From Trebonia kvetii (GTDB taxonomy: Bacteria > Actinomycetota > Actinomycetes > Streptosporangiales > Streptosporangiaceae), in the NCBI RefSeq assembly GCF_007827045.1, contig NZ_RPFW01000005.1, forward strand, positions 391,835 through 455,834: a stretch of DNA of 64,000 nucleotides, read 5' to 3'. The notes beneath the pieces were generated by a model. The model had not been told where the DNA came from. It searched no databases and was given only the letters and a program-made list of their open reading frames with translations. Each line of letters starts with the position of its first letter. Position 1 is the stretch's first letter. This document shows positions 34,191 through 42,889 of the stretch, in pieces. A program made the position numbers and the translations under genes.

Positions 34191-34242
34191 AGCCGGCCGC
34201 CGAGAGCAACGACTGCCGGCCGGACGGCCCTACGGAGTGATC

Positions 34243-34701
34243 ATGGCAATACGGACCCTCCTCTGGCGCGGGCTCGACGCGCCAAGGCTGGAGATCGTGC
34301 GCGTCGAAAGCCTCGATCGTGCCCACGGCACGCAGATCGGCATTGCCTACGAGTTGCGCTGGAAGCTAGACGGAGCGGTGCTGGAGCTCACGATGGACGA
34401 CGGCCCAAGTGTCCGGGTTGAGCTGGGCGACGCGGACTTCTTCGACCTGCAGCATTCGGCGTTCTTCAACTCCCTGCCCGTCGCCCGCGACATGCTCCTC
34501 GAGGAAGGCGCGCCGGCCCGCGAGTACACCATGCGATTCGTGCGCGTCCCGGAACTGACCGCGCAGCCAGCATGGCAGCGATACGAGCCGCTCGGGAACC
34601 GGGTGGTGCGCTACCACTCCAGCGGCTACCAGGCCGACATCAGCTTCGATGCAGAAGGATTCGTCACTCTCTACCAGGACTATCTCGAACGGGTCGGGTG
34701 A
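34243..34701 (+). CDS. putative glycolipid-binding domain protein
   Basis: This 152-residue protein matches the pattern of the PA1994-like putative glycolipid-binding family: LLWRGLDAPRLEIVRVE, ADFFDLQHSAFFNSLPVARDML, RFVRVPELTAQPAWQRYEPL, VVRYHSSGYQADISFDAEGFVTLYQDYLERV. No signal peptide is seen. ATG 34243 has GGAG 6 nt upstream. It stands alone between an ankyrin remnant and a convergent TetR gene 20 nt away. It is unrelated to the surrounding acyl-CoA genes by sequence; the biological ligand is not known. Confidence 0.78.
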   Translation: MAIRTLLWRGLDAPRLEIVRVESLDRAHGTQIGIAYELRWKLDGAVLELTMDDGPSVRVELGDADFFDLQHSAFFNSLPVARDMLLEEGAPAREYTMRFVRVPELTAQPAWQRYEPLGNRVVRYHSSGYQADISFDAEGFVTLYQDYLERVG

Positions 34702-34721
34702 GGCGTGCTGATCAAAACCGA

Positions 34722-35360
34722 TCAAATGGTCGCCATTATTGTCTCGATCTGCTCCATCGACAGCGGCGGCGTGGCTGGCGTTTGGCGAGGCATTGCCTCA
34801 GCCCGCAGTCCATCGAGCAGGAAGGTCAGCTGACGGCGCCATTGCTCGGGAGAACTCCGGTCCGTTGAGTCGCTGACCTTGCTGATCATCCAGAATGCGA
34901 CGACAATGTCGCTTAGTTCGCACTCAGGGCGAAATGCGCCGGCCTGTTTGGCTCGATCGAATAGCCGCTGGACTAGCGGCCTTCCCCGATCTCGGAACTC
35001 GGCGACCTTGTCTATCCCGTGGTTCGCTGAAATCGCCTGACGCATACCGCGGTCCGTGGCCTGCAGTTCGCAGATGCGGTAGAGATAGGTCTCGAACGCT
35101 TCTCGCGGATCGGCGATCGACTCGCATTCGTGGAGGACGGCCAGGAACTTTCCGATCCGGCTCTCGAACATCGCCTCCACAATTGCTGACTTGCTCTCGA
35201 AGTGGCGGTAGGCCGTCGCTACCCCCACGCCGGCGTGGCGCGCGATCTCTTCCAGAGTTACTTCGGTGCCCCGCTCGGCGAACAACTCCTCGGCCGACCG
35301 CATAAGGAGGCCCCGGTTTCGCGCGACGTCCTTTCTGATCGGCTTGGCGACGCCGGTCAT
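34722..35360 (-). CDS. TetR/AcrR family regulator
   Basis: This 212-residue regulator has an N-terminal HTH (RSAEELFAERGTEVTLEEIARHAGVGVATAYRHFESKSAIVEA, residues 21-63) and a C-terminal domain of the kind often seen in TetR proteins with SBP-like hydrophobic ligands. It overlaps the NTF2 gene upstream by 4 bp (ATGA), so the two are co-transcribed. It could control the amidohydrolase and SDR genes at 35828-39203, where a shared 29-bp element occurs, but that is only suggested by position. Confidence 0.92.
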   Translation of the reverse strand: MTGVAKPIRKDVARNRGLLMRSAEELFAERGTEVTLEEIARHAGVGVATAYRHFESKSAIVEAMFESRIGKFLAVLHECESIADPREAFETYLYRICELQATDRGMRQAISANHGIDKVAEFRDRGRPLVQRLFDRAKQAGAFRPECELSDIVVAFWMISKVSDSTDRSSPEQWRRQLTFLLDGLRAEAMPRQTPATPPLSMEQIETIMATI

Positions 35361-35761
35361 TCCTGCCGCTCTGGGTCGAAACCCTGAACTCGGTGCTCCA
35401 CGATCCGCAGCATGCCATCTGCGGCCGACCGCTTCAGGATCTGCCGCTGGTTGAGGATGGCGATTGCCGGATACGGGCCAGGCCCCTCCTGCAGGTACGC
35501 GACCACCGTATAGTCAACGGCCACGCCGTCGTCGATCGACGCGGCCCTGATGTTCGTCGGAATATGGGGCGAGTTCTTGCCGGCCACGGCCGCTGAAGTG
35601 CTCAGGATGATCTGCCGGATCGCAGCCTTGCCCTTGGCGTCCTGGAGGACGGCATTATCGGCGTACAACTCGAGCACGCCTTCTACGTCCGCGCGGTCGA
35701 GCCGGGCGAAATACTCGCTCACCAGGCGTTCCGCGGCGGCTCGCAGGCCTAGCTCCTGCAC
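35357..35761 (-). CDS. NTF2/SnoaL-like protein
   Basis: This 134-residue protein has RLVSEYFARLDRADVEGVLELYADNAVLQDAKG, GKNSPHIPTNIRAASIDDGVAVDYTVVAYL and a RIVEHRVQGFD end, as in SnoaL-like NTF2 proteins. It is co-transcribed with the TetR regulator. An AT-rich ATCAGTAAT sequence (35783-35791) in the short gap upstream resembles other promoter elements in the window. Function is unknown. Confidence 0.8.
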   Translation of the reverse strand: MQELGLRAAAERLVSEYFARLDRADVEGVLELYADNAVLQDAKGKAAIRQIILSTSAAVAGKNSPHIPTNIRAASIDDGVAVDYTVVAYLQEGPGPYPAIAILNQRQILKRSAADGMLRIVEHRVQGFDPERQE

Positions 35762-35827
35762 GTCCGGGATTCGCCCTGGATAATCAGTAATGGAAATAAC
35801 CCCCTACCATGTGCGGAACTGCGTCGT

Positions 35828-37123
35828 CTATCGGGGCGCGAGCTTGAACCTCTCCATTTCCTCCTTGTCGAGGGGCCGCGGGCCGGACTGGCCCGCGAAG
35901 GCCATGCACAGGGGAAGGACCTCGGGGAAGGACTCGACCGGGGTAGTGAGCCGCTCCGCGGTGGGTGCGCCGATCCGGGCGGCGACGCTTGCCAGGTAGT
36001 CGCCGTCAAGTCCCATGGCGCGCACGCCGTTCAGGCCCGCCATGTTGACCGCGTCGTGCTGCGGGACCCGGGACATGACGTTGCGCAGTGCGACCAGATG
36101 GACCGGCTCGGCGAAGTCGCCGGCCTGGTGGGCGCCTTCCATGTGCGGGTAGTCGCGGCCCCAGATGACGTTGCCTGCGTAGCCGTCCCTGGACGCCTCC
36201 ACCGCCTGCGCGGGGGACATGAAGCTGGCGCCCATGTAGATGTTCGTCGGGAAGTAGGCGCTCGGCAGGCCCTTCTTGAGCGGCGTGTGGCCGAAGCGCC
36301 GGTACTGGGAGTCGAGGGCCCACTGCGTGCTCTGGTACCACTGCTCTTCGATCTCCGTGATCACCAGCGTCAGGCCTGGGAACCGGTCGAACACCTGCCC
36401 ATAGATCAGGTAGTGGGCGGCGCGGCGCGAGGTCCAACCCCCGACGTCGGTGATGGTGATTTCCTCGGCGCCCGGGCCGGTCGCCGCATCGAAGATCGGC
36501 GCGCCGTTGCCGTGCGTGTGCAGCGTGATCCCGTTCTCGACGCAGGCCGCCCAGAACGGGTCCCAGGCCGGGTCGTTGTAGGGTCGTATCCCGGCCCGGC
36601 CGCAAACCGGGAAGTTGACTCCCGTCAGCCCGGCCGCCCCGGCCCGCCTGACCACCTCGACGCTCTTGCCGATGTCCCACGCCGGGATGTGGAACAGCCC
36701 AAGGAGCCGCTTCGGGTCCGCCGAGCAGAAATCGGCCAGCCACCGGTCGTAGATATCGCACCCGAGCTCAGACAGCTCAAGCAGGGAGCTGTCGAAGGCG
36801 TCGAAGGTGCCGATCCCGAACTTGGCGCTGCCGCCCCACGGCAGAGGCTCACCGTTCTGGCTGCCGTGGTAGATGACCTCGGCGGCCACGCCGTCGCTGT
36901 CCATGTCCGCCAGGCGGGCAGCCGGGTCGTAGTGCCCGGGGCCCGCGTTCGGGTGCCCGAGGAGCGCCTGGCCGTTGACGATCGGGCCGGTCTGCGCGAT
37001 CAGCGCGTCGTAATCGTCCAGGCGGCGGGCCGGGCAGTAAGCGCGCAGGTCCTCGCGGAGCCGCGGGCCTACATGCGAATCAGCCGACACGATGATGACA
37101 GGCGCTGCCTGACTGAGAGACAT
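35828..37123 (-). CDS. amidohydrolase family 2 protein
   Basis: This 431-residue PF04909 protein has the N-terminal ADSHVG motif (D15, H17), a middle TLHTHGNGAP and a C-terminal WGRDYPHMEGAH. Other landmarks are TEIEEQWYQS and SAYFPTNIYMGASF, which differ from the other three amidohydrolases in the window, so this is a distinct subgroup. The start at 37123 has GAGGAG upstream; an in-frame ATG at 37201 is in the promoter. It lies 66 nt beyond the start of the NTF2-TetR unit, and a 29-bp element sits 44 nt upstream of its start. Confidence 0.92.
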   Translation of the reverse strand: MSLSQAAPVIIVSADSHVGPRLREDLRAYCPARRLDDYDALIAQTGPIVNGQALLGHPNAGPGHYDPAARLADMDSDGVAAEVIYHGSQNGEPLPWGGSAKFGIGTFDAFDSSLLELSELGCDIYDRWLADFCSADPKRLLGLFHIPAWDIGKSVEVVRRAGAAGLTGVNFPVCGRAGIRPYNDPAWDPFWAACVENGITLHTHGNGAPIFDAATGPGAEEITITDVGGWTSRRAAHYLIYGQVFDRFPGLTLVITEIEEQWYQSTQWALDSQYRRFGHTPLKKGLPSAYFPTNIYMGASFMSPAQAVEASRDGYAGNVIWGRDYPHMEGAHQAGDFAEPVHLVALRNVMSRVPQHDAVNMAGLNGVRAMGLDGDYLASVAARIGAPTAERLTTPVESFPEVLPLCMAFAGQSGPRPLDKEEMERFKLAPR

Positions 37124-37166
37124 GCTGACTCCTCGCTGTGCGGTCCGCGATCGACCCTGCCTCCAA

Positions 37167-37195
37167 AATGGAAGACCGATTCTCAAATTAGGCTC
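37167..37195 (+). repeat. 29-bp element, copy 1 (inverted partner at 39238)
   Basis: The sequence beginning AATGGAAGACCGATTCTCAA matches the reverse complement of 39238-39266 at 27 of 29 positions. The core TGATT-N4-AATCA symmetry of the other copy is partly kept here. It lies upstream of the amidohydrolase gene (start 37123), so it is a candidate operator. Confidence 0.7.
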
Positions 37196-37231
37196 GCCCA
37201 TTTCGGGGTGTCAAGAGCACGTGCCGCTTGC

Positions 37232-38020
37232 TCAGTGCATGACCTCGCCGGCGTTGACCATCAGGGTTTGGCCGGTGATACCGCGAGCCCGGTCCGACAG
37301 CAGGAAGGCGATGGCCTCGGCCACATCCCCGTCCGATGCCATCCGGCGCAGCGGCATGCGGGCGGTCAGCTCGGCGAGCACGGTGCCGGCGTCGACGCCG
37401 CGCTCCCGGGCGGTTCTCTCCACGTAGCTCTCGACTGGGGGGCCGAGCATCCAGCCCGGCGTGACCTCGTTGACCCGGATCCCGTCGGGCCCGACCTCGG
37501 CCGCCAGGTGGCGCATCGCCCCGGTCAGCGCCGACTTCGATGAGGCGTATTCGATCTGAATATGGGCGGGCGGCGGAGCGTGGTAGGTCTGGGCACTGAC
37601 CATCACCACGGCGCCCTTGGACTTCTTGAGCTCGTCAAGCGCGAACTGGATGAGCCGCATTGTTCCGAAGACGTTGACCTCGAAGGTTTCCCGCCAGGTG
37701 GAGAAGTCGCCGGCCGATTGCAGCCCGCCGCCGCCGGAACTCTTCACCGCGACGTTCACGATGCCGTCAACGGCGCCGAACCGGTCCAAGGTTGTCGTGA
37801 GTATGGAGTGGCAGCCGTCCTCATCCGTGATATCGGCGACGACCCTGGCGACCCGCTGCCCGGTGGCGTCGACCTCCTGGGCGATCGCGTCGAGCCGCGC
37901 GGCGGTGCGGGCAGCGAGGACGACGTTCGCTCCTTGCCGGAAGCTGGCCAGCGCCGTTTCCCTGCCCAGGCCAGGGCCGGCTCCCGCGACGATAATCGTC
38001 TTGTTGTCGAGGTCGCCCAT
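37232..38020 (-). CDS. SDR family oxidoreductase
   Basis: This 262-residue SDR has a GAGPGLGRE cofactor loop near residue 12, NVAV in place of NNAG near residue 89, and catalytic YASSK near residue 157. AITGQTLMVNAGEVMH closes it. The NNAG replacement is uncommon. It lies between the amidohydrolase and the Gfo/Idh gene, all on the minus strand, with gaps of 108 and 91 nt, so co-transcription is uncertain. GGAGAACGTC precedes the ATG. Confidence 0.9.
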   Translation of the reverse strand: MGDLDNKTIIVAGAGPGLGRETALASFRQGANVVLAARTAARLDAIAQEVDATGQRVARVVADITDEDGCHSILTTTLDRFGAVDGIVNVAVKSSGGGGLQSAGDFSTWRETFEVNVFGTMRLIQFALDELKKSKGAVVMVSAQTYHAPPPAHIQIEYASSKSALTGAMRHLAAEVGPDGIRVNEVTPGWMLGPPVESYVERTARERGVDAGTVLAELTARMPLRRMASDGDVAEAIAFLLSDRARGITGQTLMVNAGEVMH

Positions 38021-38111
38021 GACGTTCTCCTTCGGAAAAGTAAAACGGAGGACACGTTATCATTTCATCTCTTCAGGCGGGAGCCCCGCTGATGCACCCT
38101 CGGACGAGTTG

Positions 38112-39203
38112 TCAGTCGACGGCGACCCACGTGCCCCCGGTGGCCGCCGACTGCCGGATGGCGTCGATCACCGCCATGGCGGCGACTCCGTCGGCGAAGG
38201 TTGCCGGCCGGGGGTCGGCCGGGACAGGCTTGCCGTCGATCAGGTCGCCGAACGTCCTGTACAGCCGGGTGAACGGCGGGATCTCCCCGGCGCCGGACCG
38301 CATCCGGTCGTAGGCGCTCACCAGCAGGTCCGCCGGTGGCCGTTCAGACGGGAGCGCCGCCAGGTCATCGGGCACCGGGAGCTTCCTGGTCCCCGCGGCG
38401 TCGGCCACGTGCACCGCGCCGCCTTCGATCCACAGCGTTCCCGACGTGCCGCCTATCCGGGTCATGAACATCGGCGGGCCCCAGTCACTGGCGGACTCGT
38501 GCATCACGCCCTCGACACCGTTCGTCAGCCGGAAGCGGACCGAGAAACTGTCCTCCGCCGCCCACGTGTGCTCCACCACGCGCGGCAATCCCGCGCTGAC
38601 CGCCGCGAACTCGCCGAGACTGCTCCGCACCTGGTCGATCAGGTGCGGTGCGTGGGCTTGCAGCCATCCGCCGCCCTGGTCGGCCGCGCCCCACCAGTCA
38701 GGTACGCCGGCATCCGGGTCGGCGAGGAACCCTCCGAAAAGGAGGAACGTCGCAAGCCGCGGAGTTCCCACCACGCCCTCGGCGATCGCGCGGGTGGCCA
38801 CACCCTGAGTGGCCCCCCACCGGTACTCGGTGCCGACCAGGTGCACGACACCCGCCTCGTCGGCCGCGGCCAGCATCGCGAGTGCCTCGTTCTTGTCCCG
38901 CGCGAACGGTTTCTCGCACACCACGTGCTTTCCGGCGGCGACGGCCTCGAGCACGAGTTCCGCGTGGGTGTTCGGCGGCGTCGCCACCACCACCGCATAG
39001 GCGTCCGTGCGGGTCAGCGCCTCGGTCAGCGACGTGAAGGCACTGGGTACGCCGACGCGCGCCGCGCGCCGCGCCGTCCTGGCGGCATCGCGGCCCACCA
39101 GCCCGGCGACGTCGAAGCCGGCTGCCCGCAGGGCGGGCACGTGCGTCTGGCAGCCGACACCGGTGCCGAGGACCACCGCGCTACGTGCCGATCTCTCACC
39201 CAT
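38112..39203 (-). CDS. Gfo/Idh/MocA family oxidoreductase
   Basis: This 363-residue protein has an N-terminal Rossmann GTGVGCQTHVPAL and AVVVATPPNTHAELVLEAVAAGKHVVCEKPFA (the EKP motif near residue 95), then the C-terminal beta-sheet domain with QAHAPHLIDQVRS. Members oxidise sugars, inositols or dihydrodiols with a bound NAD(P). ATG 39203 is preceded by GGGGAGA. A 29-bp element shared with the amidohydrolase promoter lies 34 nt upstream. Confidence 0.92.
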   Translation of the reverse strand: MGERSARSAVVLGTGVGCQTHVPALRAAGFDVAGLVGRDAARTARRAARVGVPSAFTSLTEALTRTDAYAVVVATPPNTHAELVLEAVAAGKHVVCEKPFARDKNEALAMLAAADEAGVVHLVGTEYRWGATQGVATRAIAEGVVGTPRLATFLLFGGFLADPDAGVPDWWGAADQGGGWLQAHAPHLIDQVRSSLGEFAAVSAGLPRVVEHTWAAEDSFSVRFRLTNGVEGVMHESASDWGPPMFMTRIGGTSGTLWIEGGAVHVADAAGTRKLPVPDDLAALPSERPPADLLVSAYDRMRSGAGEIPPFTRLYRTFGDLIDGKPVPADPRPATFADGVAAMAVIDAIRQSAATGGTWVAVD

Positions 39204-39237
39204 GCGCTCTCCCCACGTCGCCACCCTTGACCGGGGC

Positions 39238-39266
39238 GAGCCTGATTTGAGAATCAGTCTTCCATT
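39238..39266 (-). repeat. 29-bp element, copy 2 (inverted partner at 37167)
   Basis: It matches the reverse complement of 37167-37195 at 27 of 29 positions. The core is TGATT (39243-39247), TGAG, AATCA (39252-39256), a perfect 5-bp inverted repeat, followed by GTCTTCCATT. It is upstream of the Gfo/Idh gene start at 39203, a typical operator position. Confidence 0.7.
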
Positions 39267-39372
39267 TCAGGCAGGGCAAGGTCCATATCGGCTCTGCCGG
39301 AGTTTCGCGGAGCTGGTGGTCGTCGTGGGCGTCACGCCAGGTCATTCATCATGCGACATGCATGAAAGGCGA

Positions 39373-40068
39373 CTACTCGCCGGTGAAGCGGAATTCTGCC
39401 TGCCACGGACTGTCCGCGTGGACGATCTCCCAGTAGCGTTCGGCGATGCGCTCCGGGTCAAACGAGGTACCCGCGGCTATCTGCCCTGCGATCGTCAGTG
39501 TGGCCACCCGGATGCCGTCCGGTGCAAGGTCGGCGCCGAGCATTGTCGCGGCCGACCGGAGCGCCGCCTTGCCGAGGGACACGGTCGCGAAAGCCGAGAC
39601 CGGGTAGTCGGCGAACCCGCCCCCGGTGACGAGGATCGTCCCGAAGCCAGCGGCCCGCATGGCCGGGACGGCCGCCTGTGCGACGACGATGGCGCCGATG
39701 ACGTCGACCGCGTACGCCGCCTGCAGGTGGGCGGCACTTGAGTCAAGCAGCCGGTCCGGGGCTCCCATGACGGCGTTATAGACCACGACGCCCGGTGCGC
39801 CGCCTGCGAGATAGAGCTCCCTCATCCGGGCGCCCAGGCCATCGGAATCGCCGGCATCGGCCGCCACGGTGTTGATCGTGGCACCGGTATCGGCCAGGGT
39901 GCTCGCGAGGTCGCGGAGGCCGTCGGGGCTGCGCGCTACCACGGTTACCCGGTAGCCGCCCGCGGCGAAGCGGCGTGCCACGGCCATGCCAAGGCCAGGT
40001 CCCGCGCCGACCAGCAGCAGATGGCGGCCATCGACAGGGCCGTGGTCGCCTTCTCGCTCGTTAGGCAT
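39373..40068 (-). CDS. SDR-like protein lacking the YxxxK tyrosine
   Basis: This 231-residue protein has an SDR cofactor loop (VGAGPGLGMA) near residue 20, VVYNAVMG at the NNAG position and GGGFADYPVSAFATVSLGKAALRSAA. In the last, the conserved Lys is kept but the position four residues before it is Val instead of Tyr. It ends early (EFRFTGE) without the usual DGG tail. Related actinobacterial SDR-like proteins share this layout. It may be an atypical or inactive dehydrogenase; a different catalytic residue is possible. Confidence 0.85.
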   Translation of the reverse strand: MPNEREGDHGPVDGRHLLLVGAGPGLGMAVARRFAAGGYRVTVVARSPDGLRDLASTLADTGATINTVAADAGDSDGLGARMRELYLAGGAPGVVVYNAVMGAPDRLLDSSAAHLQAAYAVDVIGAIVVAQAAVPAMRAAGFGTILVTGGGFADYPVSAFATVSLGKAALRSAATMLGADLAPDGIRVATLTIAGQIAAGTSFDPERIAERYWEIVHADSPWQAEFRFTGE

Positions 40069-40194
40069 GGTGCCGTTCCTTTCTCGTCGACCGCCTTAGG
40101 GCGGCTCGCGAAGGCGGCCGGGAGAGCCACAGCAAGGCTGAGATCCGCCTGGCCTGTTGCTAGTGAGGGTACTTGTGGGGCAGGCGGTGACTCG

Positions 40195-40659
40195 TTACCG
40201 GCCGCCCATCCGCTCCCACGAGGCGTCGGTCATCCAGGTGTACTCGAGGTAGTGGCCGAGCAGGTCCCTGGTGTCGAGGAACAGGAACTTGAGGCCGCTG
40301 CCGCCTGCCCCCTCGATCACGACCGGATAGGGCTGTTCGTCCACCCGGCGGCGGAAGTCTTCCCAGTCGGGCACCCGCGCGCAGCTGTGATGGAACCTCG
40401 GCAGGTCGTCGTCGGGGAGCATCGGGGCGAACATCGGGACGGCCTCCGCCACCGGCTCGATGAACTCGTACTGCAGATCACCGATCCAGGCGAAGGCGAG
40501 CTTGATGGTGTGCGGCCTCCTGCCGAAGGCGGTCAGCACCTCGGTCGTGGCGTCGAACTGGACCACGCTCCGCGCGTCCGCGCGGGCGGTGACCCGCGCG
40601 ACCGCATCGTCGATGTTCCTCGTGACGTACGCGTTCTGGTAATGCTGGCCCTCAAGCAT
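40195..40659 (-). CDS. VOC (glyoxalase-like) family protein
   Basis: This 154-residue protein has the VOC beta-alpha-beta-beta-beta pattern: QHYQNAYVTRNIDDAVARV at the N-terminus, IKLAFAWIGDLQYEFIEPV, then FHHSCARVPDWEDF and LKFLFLDTRDLLGHYLEYTWM in the second module. Metal ligands are likely His of HYQNAYV, Glu of YEFIEPV, His of FHHSC and Glu of YLEY. The family includes dioxygenases, epimerases and lyases. ATG 40659 is chosen because upstream residues are low-complexity promoter sequence. Confidence 0.85.
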   Translation of the reverse strand: MLEGQHYQNAYVTRNIDDAVARVTARADARSVVQFDATTEVLTAFGRRPHTIKLAFAWIGDLQYEFIEPVAEAVPMFAPMLPDDDLPRFHHSCARVPDWEDFRRRVDEQPYPVVIEGAGGSGLKFLFLDTRDLLGHYLEYTWMTDASWERMGGR

Positions 40660-40762
40660 GCCTGTACCTGAACTCCTCAGTTGAATCGTCGCGGTGCCGA
40701 CAGTACCGGCGCCCGTTCGGCTGAACCGTCTTTTCCTACCGAACGGTTGCGGGTTACACACG

Positions 40763-40820
40763 TCAGCGCGCCCTGTAACCACCGTCGATGTAAAGCGCAG
40801 AGCCGGTGACGATTGGGCGT
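40763..40820 (-). pseudogene. SDR C-terminal fragment
   Basis: Minus-strand RPIVTGSALYIDGGYRAR followed by a stop is the canonical C-terminal end of a classical SDR. The rest of the gene is absent: DNA upstream on this strand is the 5' region of the amidohydrolase at 40922. The region 40660-40921 holds this remnant and a promoter but nothing else. Confidence 0.6.
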
Positions 40821-40921
40821 TGACGGTCGCCGCCGGGAGGCGTAGGTTTGTGGTACTCCAGTGTCATCTTTGATACTGAAGGTTCAATCCGCTCAAGTAC
40901 GGAAGATCGGTGGGAGCCGGT

Positions 40922-42217
40922 ATGACACAAGAGTTCGTTGTCTCGGGTGACAGCCATGTGGTGGAGCCCATGGATCTGTTCACCGAGCGGCTTCCGAAGA
41001 ACCTGCGGGACAAGGCGCTGACGCAGACGGAATTCGAGCTCGAGGAGCCGCTGGTACCGGGCGGCCATACGGTGTTCCGCACCGTTCACGCCCCGGGATA
41101 TGAGGGCTGGACGGTGTCGCGGTACCGGCAGCACACCGGCCCGACGCCGGACTGGATGCCGGACGGGATCCTGCGGGACATGGACCGCGACGGCGTGGAC
41201 GCGACGGTCCTGTTCTCGAACTTCGCGCTGTTCGCGACCTACACCGACGATCACGAGGTGGCCCTGGCTCACGCTCGTGTCTACAACGACTGGGTGGCCG
41301 AGACCTACGGGCCGTACTCGGACCGGATGCGGCCGTTGGCGGCGATCCCCACCACCGACATCGGGGACGCGGTCAAGGAGATCGAGCGGGCCGTGAACCT
41401 GGGACTACGGGGCCTGTTCCTGCCCGAGCACCCGCAGCCGCTGCCCTACCACTCGGATGAGTACGAGCCGTTGTGGGCGGCCGCGGAGGCCAACGGCCTG
41501 CCGATCTTCTTCCACCTCGCGGCCGGCGGTGCGAACACCAAGACCGGGAGCTCGATCACCGGCGACGCTGTCAAGGGCATCTTGACCGCGATGGCGATGG
41601 GTAAGAACAAAGAGCTGAGCAACGCGACGCTGGCCGCGCGGACGATGGGCGGTGGCAACTCCAGCGGCGCGGTGCCGATGAGGATCATCTCCGAACTGAT
41701 CGCGTCCGGCGCCTGCGACCGGCACCCGAACCTGCTCTGGAACACCATCGAGTACAACGCGGGCTGGCTGGCCCACTTCATGTCCATGATGGATAAGGGC
41801 TGGCGCACCGGGACCGGACAGGACTCGGAGTGGTGGATGGGGTTCCTGCAGGAGGGCAAGCCGTGGGAAGAGCAGGACCTGTTCGGCCAGCTGTTCCTGA
41901 TCAACGAGCGCTGGCCCTACGACCTCAAGCCAAGCGAGTACGTCAAGCGCAACATCCGCGTCCAGTTCGCCGACGACCGGATGGCGGTGCAGGCCCGGCA
42001 CATCACCGGCGTGGACACCATCTACTGGGGTAACGACTACCCGCACGCCGAGGGCACCTTCCTCGGCAGCCAGGCCGTTATCTCCGAGCAGATGTTCGAC
42101 GTTCCGCAAGACGAGCGCGCCAAGATGCTCGGCGGCACCCTGGCCAAGATCATGGGCTTCGACTCGTCGAAGAAATTCGCGCCCGTCGCACCGACCGGCG
42201 AAGTCCTCCCGGTCTGA
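40922..42217 (+). CDS. amidohydrolase family 2 protein
   Basis: This complete 431-residue PF04909 protein has GDSHVVEP (D10, H12), a middle IFFHLAAGG near residue 198 and GNDYPHAEGTF near residue 370. It is a full-length relative of the truncated gene at the left edge. ATG 40922 has GGGAG 5 nt upstream. The next gene is a small alpha/beta hydrolase 83 nt away. Its promoter does not carry the ACTAA core, suggesting separate regulation. It is predicted to be a metal-dependent hydrolase or decarboxylase; substrate unknown. Confidence 0.93.
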   Translation: MTQEFVVSGDSHVVEPMDLFTERLPKNLRDKALTQTEFELEEPLVPGGHTVFRTVHAPGYEGWTVSRYRQHTGPTPDWMPDGILRDMDRDGVDATVLFSNFALFATYTDDHEVALAHARVYNDWVAETYGPYSDRMRPLAAIPTTDIGDAVKEIERAVNLGLRGLFLPEHPQPLPYHSDEYEPLWAAAEANGLPIFFHLAAGGANTKTGSSITGDAVKGILTAMAMGKNKELSNATLAARTMGGGNSSGAVPMRIISELIASGACDRHPNLLWNTIEYNAGWLAHFMSMMDKGWRTGTGQDSEWWMGFLQEGKPWEEQDLFGQLFLINERWPYDLKPSEYVKRNIRVQFADDRMAVQARHITGVDTIYWGNDYPHAEGTFLGSQAVISEQMFDVPQDERAKMLGGTLAKIMGFDSSKKFAPVAPTGEVLPV

Positions 42218-42300
42218 ATGACCGACGGGGCCGCACCGATCGGAACATCACCAGGCCTGGCACATCACACCAGCGACCCTCGATACGAGCAGGACCCGCC

Positions 42301-42870
42301 ATGACTCATGCCGTTCTACTGCCGCCTTACTTCGCGCATGGCGGGGGGCAGCATAACCGTGTCATCAGTGCGATCTACGATCGCTTGCTGGCCACCCCGG
42401 TCGTGCCGCACCGGTTCGACTTCTCGTCCGTCACGGAGTCGGTCGCCCAAGCGGATACTGTGGCTCAGATCGAGGCCTGCGACGGTCCCGTGTTGCTGAT
42501 CGGCTACTCGTTCGGCGCGGCAGTGGCCGCCACCATCACCCACCCGGCCGTCGCGGGCTGGGCGTTGATCGCACCGGCACTGGCCGTCCCGCAGTTCGTC
42601 TCGCCGGCGTCGCCACTCCGCCCCCCCGCGCAACCGCCGGTCGCGACTGATCCACGGCCGAAGCTGGCCGTGATCGCGGAAAGAGATGCGTGGTTCGGAG
42701 CCGACGTGATCGATCCGCTCGTCGCCGAGTGGGTCGCCTGCGAGCAGCAGACCGTGCGGTCCGCCGATCACTTCTTCGCCGCGACCACCGACGACGTGGC
42801 GGACCGGGCGGTCACCTGGGCCGTCGCCCATGCGGCGAGCAGGCCGGCCGTCAGGTCCGGATACCGCTAG
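42301..42870 (+). CDS. small alpha/beta fold hydrolase
   Basis: This 189-residue compact alpha/beta hydrolase has a nucleophile elbow GYSFG near residue 70, an acid-strand segment VIAERDAWFG near residue 124 and catalytic-position His in SADHFF near residue 160. Its size and pattern resemble short alpha/beta hydrolases such as the dienelactone- or RBBP9-like groups. It ends 20 nt from the convergent histidine-kinase stop. Its function alongside the amidohydrolase is not clear. Confidence 0.8.
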   Translation: MTHAVLLPPYFAHGGGQHNRVISAIYDRLLATPVVPHRFDFSSVTESVAQADTVAQIEACDGPVLLIGYSFGAAVAATITHPAVAGWALIAPALAVPQFVSPASPLRPPAQPPVATDPRPKLAVIAERDAWFGADVIDPLVAEWVACEQQTVRSADHFFAATTDDVADRAVTWAVAHAASRPAVRSGYR

Positions 42871-42889
42871 CTCGTCCCAAGCGTTCCTG

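Noticed and set aside
36056..37543. A plus-strand open frame of about 495 codons
   Set aside because: It is antisense to the amidohydrolase and SDR genes and shows no domain pattern or ribosome site.
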